DNA of 15,491 bases from Chloroflexi bacterium RBG_16_64_32. GTDB taxonomy: Bacteria; Chloroflexota; Dehalococcoidia; SM23-28-2; RBG-16-64-32. Position 1 is the first letter of the stretch. The number at the start of each line of letters is the position of its first letter. Below are positions 1 through 5,489 of the stretch, one piece after another. The notes beneath the pieces are model-generated. The model was given only the letters and a program-made list of their open reading frames with translations. It was not told the DNA's origin and searched no databases. Made by a program: the position numbers and the translations under genes. Location of the stretch: contig MGNZ01000076.1 in NCBI GenBank assembly GCA_001795235.1, positions 5,906-21,396 of the forward strand, given 5' to 3'.

Positions 1-503
1 ACAACGCCGGCATCTTCCCGGACGAGGACGGCTCCATCGTCGACATGGACGAGAGCGTGTACCAGCGGGTGCTGGATGTCAACCTGAAGGGGGTCGCCCT
101 CTGTTGCAAGTACGGCATCCCTCGCCTCATCGAGGCCGGGGGCGGCTCCGTGATAAACGTCGCCTCTTTCGTGGCGCTGGTGGGCTGCACCGTCCCCCAG
201 GACGCCTACACCGCCAGCAAAGGGGCCGTGATCTCCCTCACCCGCTCCCTGGCCGTCCAGTACGGCCGGCAGGGTGTCCGCGCCAACGCCATCTGTCCCG
301 GCCCTATCCTGACGCCCATGCTGGAGTCCCTGTTCCCCAACGAGGAGGAGCGACTGAAGCGACTGAACCGCATCCCGCTGGGCCGGTTCGGACGGCCCGA
401 GGACGTGGTCAACGCCGCCCTCTACCTCGCCTCCGACGAGTCGTCCTGGACTACGGGCACTACGTTCGTCGTGGACGGCGGCATTAGCGTGAACTACTTC
501 TAG
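1..503 (+). CDS. Short-chain dehydrogenase/reductase (SDR), 3' part only
   Basis: The reading frame is open from the first complete codon at base 3, so the N-terminus with the Rossmann glycine motif lies outside the window. The visible 166 residues begin with NAGI, the end of the conserved NNAG strand. They continue through DVNLKG (conserved Asn of the catalytic tetrad), INVAS (catalytic Ser region), and YTASK with the catalytic Tyr codon at 207-209 and the Lys four residues later. ICPGPILTPM and the C-terminal VDGG are classical-SDR signatures. Such enzymes carry out NAD(P)H-dependent alcohol/ketone interconversion in the cytoplasm. The substrate cannot be told from this fragment; FabG-like or sugar/secondary alcohol dehydrogenases are all possible. 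It ends 73 bases before the next gene, which seems to have its own promoter. Confidence 0.93.
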   Translation, partial: NAGIFPDEDGSIVDMDESVYQRVLDVNLKGVALCCKYGIPRLIEAGGGSVINVASFVALVGCTVPQDAYTASKGAVISLTRSLAVQYGRQGVRANAICPGPILTPMLESLFPNEEERLKRLNRIPLGRFGRPEDVVNAALYLASDESSWTTGTTFVVDGGISVNYF

Positions 504-512
504 ACGCTGTCC

Positions 513-540
513 GCATTGCCGCGGGTCTGCCGGGTATAAT
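513..540 (+). promoter_or_regulatory. Probable promoter for the 577 gene group
   Basis: A perfect TATAAT -10 hexamer lies at 535-540, in the gap between the SDR stop and the next start codon 37 bases downstream. The -35 is poor: gcattg at 513-518 with a 16-base spacer is the best I see. A transcript starting near 546 would have a leader of about 30 bases with a GGGAGA ribosome site at 565-570. Only the -10 is strong. Confidence 0.45.
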
Positions 541-576
541 GACACGAGGTTCGCTGTAGCGGCTGGGAGACACCCG

Positions 577-867
577 ATGCAGAAGATCGATGTTATTAGC
601 ACCGCGTCCCAGGGTGACGGATGGGCATTCCACGTGAGCGTGTCCCAGGGAGCGGGCCAGACCACCCACCGCGTCACGATGACGCGCGATGTCTACGAAC
701 GCCTGACCGGCGCGATTTGCGCTCCGGAGGAGCTTGTCCGGGCCTCGTTCGAGTTTCTTCTGGAGCGCGAACCCAAAGAGTCGATCCTCTCTGAGTTTGA
801 CATCACAGTAATCTCCCGCTACTTCCCCAGCTACGAGGACGAGATTGTCCAGCGCATTCGTATCTAG
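577..867 (+). CDS. Small conserved-looking protein of unknown function (96 aa)
   Basis: ATG start with a GGGAGA Shine-Dalgarno six bases upstream. The product is soluble, mildly acidic, and has no signal peptide or membrane segment. The N-terminal half looks like a beta-rich segment (VISTASQGDGWAFHVSV, then HRVTMTRDVYERL). The C-terminal half has a helical, charged block, FEFLLEREPKESIL, followed by FDITVISRYFPSYEDE. The last block recalls small hypothetical proteins found across cyanobacteria and Chloroflexota, but I cannot name a family. It ends 9 bases before the GTG start of the EEP hydrolase, so the two are probably co-transcribed. The function is unknown; no catalytic motif is visible. 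Confidence 0.8.
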   Translation: MQKIDVISTASQGDGWAFHVSVSQGAGQTTHRVTMTRDVYERLTGAICAPEELVRASFEFLLEREPKESILSEFDITVISRYFPSYEDEIVQRIRI

Positions 868-876
868 GGCCGGCCG

Positions 877-1632
877 GTGAGCGCCGTTACTGTCGCCACC
901 CTCAACCTGTTCCACCAGATCGGCCGCTGGGACGAAAGGTCTCCGCTTCTGCTCGACCAGTTGACGGCGTTGCGGCCCGATATCATCGGGCTGCAGGAGG
1001 TGAATCTGGCCACTGACCAGGGGATGACGCTCTGCCGCCTGGCGAACGACCGTCTGACCGGAGGGTCGCCCTATCGCATCTACCACATGGCGCGGCCCGA
1101 GCGTGGCGCGCATTTGGACGCGCTGGCGGTCATGTCGCGGCTGCCGGTCGAGGCGCACGAAGGGCTCGACTACCTCCTTCACGAGGACGTAGCGCAGCGG
1201 CTACGGTTGCGGCTGAAGGACGGCGCGACCGTGGACTTCTACAACACCCACCTGTACTACCCGCCGGAGGGCACGGAGGAGCGGGTCACTGAAGCGAATC
1301 GCCTCCTCGCCTGGGTCGATACGTGGCAGGGAGCGGCGGCTACCGTAGTGGTCGGCGATTTCAACGCCTACCCGCAGGAGCCCACGGTGGCCCTGATGAA
1401 GGGACGGTTCACGTCCGCACACGAGGCGGCCCACGGCCGGGAGCCGGAGCGGACCTGGCCGACGCCGGTCAACACGTTCGACCCGGCGCCGCCGGGGTGC
1501 CTCGACTACGTCTTTGTGGACGGCGCGCGCGTGCTGAAGGCCGGGCTGGCGTTCGATACCCCTCACGCGGAAGACGATAGCCTGTTTCCGTCCGACCACC
1601 TCGGGGTAATGGCGGAGCTCGACGTAGGCTAG
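877..1632 (+). CDS. Endonuclease/exonuclease/phosphatase (EEP) superfamily hydrolase
   Basis: 251 residues, GTG start nine bases after the previous stop. The EEP fold motifs appear in order: TLNLF (Asn10), LQEVN (metal-binding Glu41), NTHL (His125), GDFNAYP (Asp161/Asn163), LDYVF (Asp210) and a C-terminal SDH (Asp240/His241). These are the metal and phosphate residues of the DNase I/sphingomyelinase/inositol-phosphatase superfamily. There is no signal peptide, so it is likely cytoplasmic. Members cleave phosphodiesters or phosphomonoesters of nucleic acids, lipids or inositides, and the real substrate is not deducible here. The complete motif set argues for an active enzyme. It sits 20 bases upstream of a phosphatase gene and is likely in the same transcript, but no shared pathway is evident. 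Confidence 0.93.
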   Translation: MSAVTVATLNLFHQIGRWDERSPLLLDQLTALRPDIIGLQEVNLATDQGMTLCRLANDRLTGGSPYRIYHMARPERGAHLDALAVMSRLPVEAHEGLDYLLHEDVAQRLRLRLKDGATVDFYNTHLYYPPEGTEERVTEANRLLAWVDTWQGAAATVVVGDFNAYPQEPTVALMKGRFTSAHEAAHGREPERTWPTPVNTFDPAPPGCLDYVFVDGARVLKAGLAFDTPHAEDDSLFPSDHLGVMAELDVG

Positions 1633-1652
1633 GGAAGCGGAGGAGCGAACGT

Positions 1653-2426
1653 ATGGCTGGCGAATCGGTTCGTGACCTGCTGGAGGTGGCCGTCGACATA
1701 GCGGAGAAGGCCGGAGAGATTACGCTCCGGTACTACCAGGGGCGGTTCGCTGTGGAGACGAAGGCCGATACGTCGCCGGTCACGGTCGCAGACAGGGAGG
1801 CGGAGACGTACATCCGCCGCGCTATCGAGTCGCGGTTCCCGCAGGACGGGATAGTCGGCGAGGAGTTCGGGGAGATACGGGCCCGGGCCAGACGACGGTG
1901 GATCGTCGACCCTATAGACGGCACCTTCTCGTTTGTCCGCGGTGTGCCGCTGTACGGCGTGCTCATCGGCGTAGAACAGGACGAGGAGCCGCTTGTGGGC
2001 GTCATCCACCTGCCGGCGCTTGGCGAGACCGTCGCGGCCGCCAGGGGGGAAGGTTGCCGTTGGCGCGGCCAGCGGGCGCAGGTGTCGAGCACCGCCCAGC
2101 TTAGGGACGCGCTATGGCTTACCACAGACCTGGACTTCGATGCCGACGCGGCGGGATCCTCAGCGCTCGACCGCCTCGTGGATGCGGCCGGCCCCGCCAG
2201 AACCTGGGGCGACTGCTACGGGTACGCGCTGGTGGCGACTGGGCGAGCGGACATCATGACCGACCCGCGCATGCACGTGTGGGACTGCGCCGCCCTGCTG
2301 CCCATCATCGAGGGGGCGAACGGCCGGTTCACCGACTGGCAGGGCAGGCGCACGATTCGAGGCGGCAACGCCGTGGCCACCAACGGTGTGCTCCACGACG
2401 AGGTGCTGGCGCTTCTCAAGGGCTAG
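1653..2426 (+). CDS. hisN: Inositol monophosphatase-family phosphatase, probably histidinol-phosphatase (HisN type)
   Basis: 257 residues, ATG preceded by GGAGGAG seven bases upstream. Motifs of the lithium-sensitive Mg-dependent phosphatases are present: KADTSPVTVAD (38-47), GEEFGE (Glu70/71), the metal site DPIDGT (86-91) and WDCAA (Asp211). The block WGDCYGYALVATGRADIM (185-202) with TDP after it resembles the HisN subgroup (histidinol-phosphate to histidinol, the penultimate part of histidine synthesis) more than SuhB-type inositol phosphatases. No other his gene is present, so assignment rests on sequence style alone; inositol-phosphate or another sugar phosphate remains possible. It is the last plus-strand gene before a convergent minus-strand operon, with 83 bases between the stops. 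Confidence 0.85.
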   Translation: MAGESVRDLLEVAVDIAEKAGEITLRYYQGRFAVETKADTSPVTVADREAETYIRRAIESRFPQDGIVGEEFGEIRARARRRWIVDPIDGTFSFVRGVPLYGVLIGVEQDEEPLVGVIHLPALGETVAAARGEGCRWRGQRAQVSSTAQLRDALWLTTDLDFDADAAGSSALDRLVDAAGPARTWGDCYGYALVATGRADIMTDPRMHVWDCAALLPIIEGANGRFTDWQGRRTIRGGNAVATNGVLHDEVLALLKG

Positions 2427-2509
2427 CGCCGTCGTTCCGTCCGGATGGCCTCGGCGCCGAACGTGCGAGCAGAACCTATGTGGGGCGCGCGAAGCAGCCC
2501 GCAGGGGGG

Positions 2510-3544
2510 CTATCCCTGACCTGGGAGCTGAAACACAAACAGGCCGCGGAACCGGTCGACAACGTAGAGCCTGCCCTGACTGATCGTCAGCCCGGCGGGG
2601 GCCTGGAATAGCGGGGCGGAGTCCGGGTCACGCGGGTCTTCCCGGCCGATGAAACCCAGGTACTCGCCCGTTGGGCTGAACACCTGCACCGCTGCTAGCA
2701 GACCGTCGCTCACATAAACGTTGCCGGCCGAGTCAACTGCGACATCCTTGGGCCGCGAGAAGGCACCGGCGGTATCACCCAGCCGGCCGAACTGGCGCAC
2801 GAATTCGCCGTCCGCCGATAGCTGGACGGCGCGCCCATTCAGCATGTCCACCACGTAGATATCGCCGGCCTGGTCCAGGGCGATGCCGGCGGGGGTGTTG
2901 AAGCCGCCGGGCCCGCCGTCTCGCTTGCCGCTGCCCATCACCTGAAGCAGCCGTCCTTCGCCGTCATAGCGCAGGACACGCTGGTTATCGGCGTCGGAAA
3001 CGAGTAGCTCGCCGTTGCCGGTGACAGCGAGGCCGATGGGGCGCGGCGGCGCCTCATCCTCGGCCTCCACCTTCTCCAGAGCGAGAACCTTCTCCACGCG
3101 GCCGCCGGGTTCCAGCACCAGGACCTGGGATGTCCCGGAGTTGGCCACGTAGAGGTACCGGTCGTCGCTGGCGATGGCCATCGGCCCCCGGAGGGCCAGC
3201 CGCTTGTCCGCCTGACGGTCGAGAACGCGGCGAACGATCCCCGCCTGGTCCAGCTCCAGAATGCGATCGTTGCCGGTGTCCAGCACGAACCAGCGCTCGT
3301 CGAGGACGGCCATGGCGGAAGGCTGCTTCCACCCGCGTGCGCCGGTCAGTGTCTCGACGTGCTGGACCAGCCTGGCGGGATACACCGGCGCGCTCACCCG
3401 CGGGCCCTGGGCTCTTTCTGATACGAACGCCGCCGCCACCATCACGAATACCAGAGCTACTACCAACGATAGGGCCGCCAGGCTGGGCCGCCGTAGGCCC
3501 GCCGGGCCGACCAACCTCCGGAGCGCCTGATATCTTCTTAGCAT
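2510..3544 (-). CDS. Membrane-anchored NHL-repeat beta-propeller protein
   Basis: 344 residues. A basic N-terminus is followed by one hydrophobic segment (about 21-41), which should act as signal anchor and place the rest outside the membrane. From about residue 70 there are roughly six NHL-type repeats, each with an IALD/VAVD-like strand, an A/GNxYVxD loop and a short hydrophobic strand. Examples are SDDRYLYVANS, GNGELLVSDADNQRV, AGDIYVVDMLNGR, AGNVYVSDG and QGRLYVVDR. Six repeats suit one closed propeller. NHL propellers are binding scaffolds; no catalytic site is seen. It follows the hexaheme cytochrome gene by 21 bases and is the last gene of that unit. NHL proteins often sit in multiheme cytochrome clusters, where a structural role in an electron-transfer assembly is a reasonable inference, not shown here. 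Confidence 0.9.
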   Translation of the reverse strand: MLRRYQALRRLVGPAGLRRPSLAALSLVVALVFVMVAAAFVSERAQGPRVSAPVYPARLVQHVETLTGARGWKQPSAMAVLDERWFVLDTGNDRILELDQAGIVRRVLDRQADKRLALRGPMAIASDDRYLYVANSGTSQVLVLEPGGRVEKVLALEKVEAEDEAPPRPIGLAVTGNGELLVSDADNQRVLRYDGEGRLLQVMGSGKRDGGPGGFNTPAGIALDQAGDIYVVDMLNGRAVQLSADGEFVRQFGRLGDTAGAFSRPKDVAVDSAGNVYVSDGLLAAVQVFSPTGEYLGFIGREDPRDPDSAPLFQAPAGLTISQGRLYVVDRFRGLFVFQLPGQG

Positions 3545-3565
3545 CGGCGATCGCCTTCTCCCAGA

Positions 3566-4261
3566 TCAGTCATGGCAGTTCCGGCAGAGAGGCGAGATCG
3601 TGCTGACCTCGTCCCGATATGGCATGGTGAGTAGCGCGTCGCCTGAAATGGCGCCGTGAGCGGCGTGGCAACTCAGGCACTTCAGGTTGTCGCCTGGTGC
3701 GGAGCCGCCGGCATCCCATAGGCGGGTGCCACTGATATCGCCGGCATTGGGGTCCCAGAGGCCGTCCTGCGGCACATTTCCGGAGTCGATAGCATCCACA
3801 TTCAGCGTGTGGAACGTGTCATAGCTGCGAGCATGACAGGTCCTGCAAAGGTTGGCGCCAGAGGGGAAGAGGAGGAAGTTGCTGTAGTCCGGGACGTGCG
3901 GATCGTGGCACATGTCGCAGTGCTCGCCGGCCTCTCCCGGCGTGGTCGGGTGCTGCGCCACGGCCGGATCGAAGGCGTAGGCGCCGGCGGTGACCGTGCC
4001 GTCGTGACAGCTATAGCAGAGTGGCTCGGAGCCGGAGAACGGTTCGCCTTCCGGGTGCGGGCTCTGGGCCCAGAGGGGCTCGCCGCTGGCGTCGTGGGGA
4101 AGATGGCAAGTCTCGCACGCCGAAACGCCGGACGGGTAGGCCACTACCCCCAGGTCGTGCTCGCTGCTGATGACCCTTCCCTGCTCACCCAGCGTGAGCC
4201 CGAAGGTCATTAGCGAGGCCAGCGCCATACCGAGGAAGGCGGCCAACAGAGGCAATCTCAT
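3566..4261 (-). CDS. Periplasmic hexaheme c-type cytochrome (doubled-CXXCH type)
   Basis: 231 residues with a Sec signal or anchor at about 4-24 and six CXXCH motifs starting at residues 49 (CETCH), 82 (CYSCH), 115 (CDMCH), 139 (CRTCH), 195 (CLSCH) and 226 (CRNCH). The last motif sits at the extreme C-terminus, one residue before the stop. ETCHLPH, MCHDPH and SCHAAH match the paired-CXXCH cytochrome style, where a second His shortly after the motif often serves as distal ligand. Expected role: an extracytoplasmic electron carrier. A GGGAAGG ribosome site lies about nine bases upstream. It sits between a small membrane protein (31-base gap upstream) and the NHL propeller, and likely forms an assembly with them. 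No enzymatic motif is visible, so the redox partner is open. Confidence 0.93.
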   Translation of the reverse strand: MRLPLLAAFLGMALASLMTFGLTLGEQGRVISSEHDLGVVAYPSGVSACETCHLPHDASGEPLWAQSPHPEGEPFSGSEPLCYSCHDGTVTAGAYAFDPAVAQHPTTPGEAGEHCDMCHDPHVPDYSNFLLFPSGANLCRTCHARSYDTFHTLNVDAIDSGNVPQDGLWDPNAGDISGTRLWDAGGSAPGDNLKCLSCHAAHGAISGDALLTMPYRDEVSTISPLCRNCHD

Positions 4262-4292
4262 CTGCCGCCGCCTTCCCGGTAGTGAAAGGAGC

Positions 4293-4598
4293 CTAGCGAG
4301 CGGGGCGGAGTTCCTCGCCGGCCCTCTTGCGGCGCAACCAGGGGACGTTGTTGCGAATAATCTTCACTCCCCAGTACAAGGCCACGATCGGCACCGCCAT
4401 AGGGAGGAACAGGATGAAGGCCAGGCCAGCCACTGGCCCCAGCGCTAGCACCAGCAGCACCGGCACCCGGTAGTAGGTGACGCCGTCCCCCGCCGGCAGG
4501 TAGTCGCCTCCTTCGGAGATTTGCGTCAGCTCCCAGGCCTTCTTGTTCCAGTACGTGCCGGCTGGGACAAACTCGCCTGCGTTGTGCTTCTTGAACAT
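4293..4598 (-). CDS. Small two-helix membrane protein leading a cytochrome operon
   Basis: 101 residues, ATG with a near-perfect GGAAGGAGG site at 4605-4613 and a 6-base spacer, so the start is secure. Residues 1-43 form a hydrophilic head (NAGEFVPAGTYW, then GGDYLPAG). Residues 46-82 are a long hydrophobic stretch, probably a hairpin of two membrane helices broken at Pro66. The tail is strongly basic (LRRKRAGEELR), which fits a cytoplasmic C-terminus. There are no Cys, and the single His is at residue 5, so it is not a haem protein itself. I do not recognise the family. As first gene before a hexaheme cytochrome and an NHL protein, it may anchor or assemble them. That role is inferred from position only. 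Confidence 0.85.
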   Translation of the reverse strand: MFKKHNAGEFVPAGTYWNKKAWELTQISEGGDYLPAGDGVTYYRVPVLLVLALGPVAGLAFILFLPMAVPIVALYWGVKIIRNNVPWLRRKRAGEELRPAR

Positions 4599-4758
4599 TT
4601 TCGGCCTCCTTCCCAGCTACCGACCCACCATCATCTGGGTCTTTCTCCGCCTTAAGCCTAGGGGAGGCCGGTTCATGCGGAAACGGGCAATCGCTGGGGA
4701 AGAAGGCCTGAAAGTGCCCTATTGCGGGGACAGAAACCGCCCTACGGGTTGCCGGTCG

Positions 4759-4780
4759 CCGCCGCCCTGGGGAGCGGCGG
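4759..4780 (-). terminator. GC-rich hairpin after the response regulator
   Basis: A perfect 7-bp stem (CCGCCGC at 4759-4765 with GCGGCGG at 4774-4780) and an 8-base loop lie about 47 bases past the response-regulator stop on the minus strand. No T-tract follows in that direction, so this is at best an incomplete intrinsic terminator. It separates the kinase operon from the small-membrane-protein operon within the 228-base gap 4599-4826. I see no convincing promoter for the latter. Confidence 0.4.
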
Positions 4781-4826
4781 AGGGGGAGGTGGGTGGACAG
4801 AAGCACCAGCATAGGGTAAGCGGCTC

Positions 4827-5489
4827 CTAGCGTCCCACGTCGATCAGTCCAGCCCGAATGGCGAACTTTACCAGTTCGGTGCGGTTGTGGATGTCCAGCT
4901 TCTCCATGATGCTGGCACGGTGGCTCATGATTGTCTTCACGCTCAGGCACAGCAGCTCAGCGATGTCCCGGTTGCTGCGGCCCTCGGCCAGCAGCTTGAG
5001 CACCTCCTTCTCGCGGTCGCTGAGCTCGTCCAAGCGGCGCTCTTCCTCGTTCTCCTCGCCCTTGCCGAGATAGCGGTCTACCACGGCCTTGGCTGCCGAG
5101 GGGTACAGGAACGACTCGCCCCCGTGCACCGCGCGAATGGCCGAGACGAGCTCAGTTCCGGCGGCTTTCTTGAGGATGTAGCCCGCCGCGCCGGCCTTGA
5201 GCATCTGGAATACGTACTCCTTGTTGTCGTACTGAGTGAGGACGAGCACTTTGGCGGGCAGTCTGCGCTGGCGCATCTCCAGGGTGGCTTCCAGGCCACC
5301 CAGGCGGGGCATGGCGATGTCCATAAGCACCACGTCTGGCTGAAGCTCCATGGTCTTCTCCAGGGCCTCCAGTCCGTCGGCGGCCTCAGCCACTACCTCC
5401 ACGTCCTCGTACATGTTCAGCAGGGCGTGCAGGCCGTCCCTGAGCACGGCGTGGTCATCGGCTATGAGGACGCGAATCTTTCGCATCAT
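4827..5489 (-). CDS. NarL/DegU-type response regulator
   Basis: 220 residues from the preferred ATG. The receiver domain (about 5-120) has the acidic pair Asp11/Asp12, phospho-acceptor Asp57 in LMDIAMP, switch Thr85 (VLTQYD), and Lys107 in GYILKK. The C-terminal LuxR-type HTH (about 150-215) reads LSDREKEVLKLLAEGRSNRD, with the recognition helix in SVKTIMSHRASI. All phosphorylation residues are intact. It should be a phosphorylation-controlled DNA-binding regulator. Its start overlaps the end of the kinase-fusion gene by 35 bases, the normal arrangement of a cognate pair. A GTG at 5495 is also in frame, but the Shine-Dalgarno AGGAG at 5497-5501 stands 7 bases from the ATG at 5489 and only 1 base from that GTG. 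Targets are unknown; the adjacent cytochrome operons are natural candidates. Confidence 0.95.
   Translation of the reverse strand: MMRKIRVLIADDHAVLRDGLHALLNMYEDVEVVAEAADGLEALEKTMELQPDVVLMDIAMPRLGGLEATLEMRQRRLPAKVLVLTQYDNKEYVFQMLKAGAAGYILKKAAGTELVSAIRAVHGGESFLYPSAAKAVVDRYLGKGEENEEERRLDELSDREKEVLKLLAEGRSNRDIAELLCLSVKTIMSHRASIMEKLDIHNRTELVKFAIRAGLIDVGR

Noticed and set aside
484..1182. Minus-strand open frame of 232 codons across the first genes
   Set aside because: It spans an intergenic promoter and two well-supported plus-strand genes, is rich in Arg/Asp with no domain, and has no ribosome site.
4258..4950. Minus-strand open frame of 230 codons overlapping the small membrane protein and the response regulator end
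   Set aside because: Its translation is Arg/Gly/Pro-rich and unlike a folded protein, and it conflicts with two genes having good ribosome sites and recognisable features.
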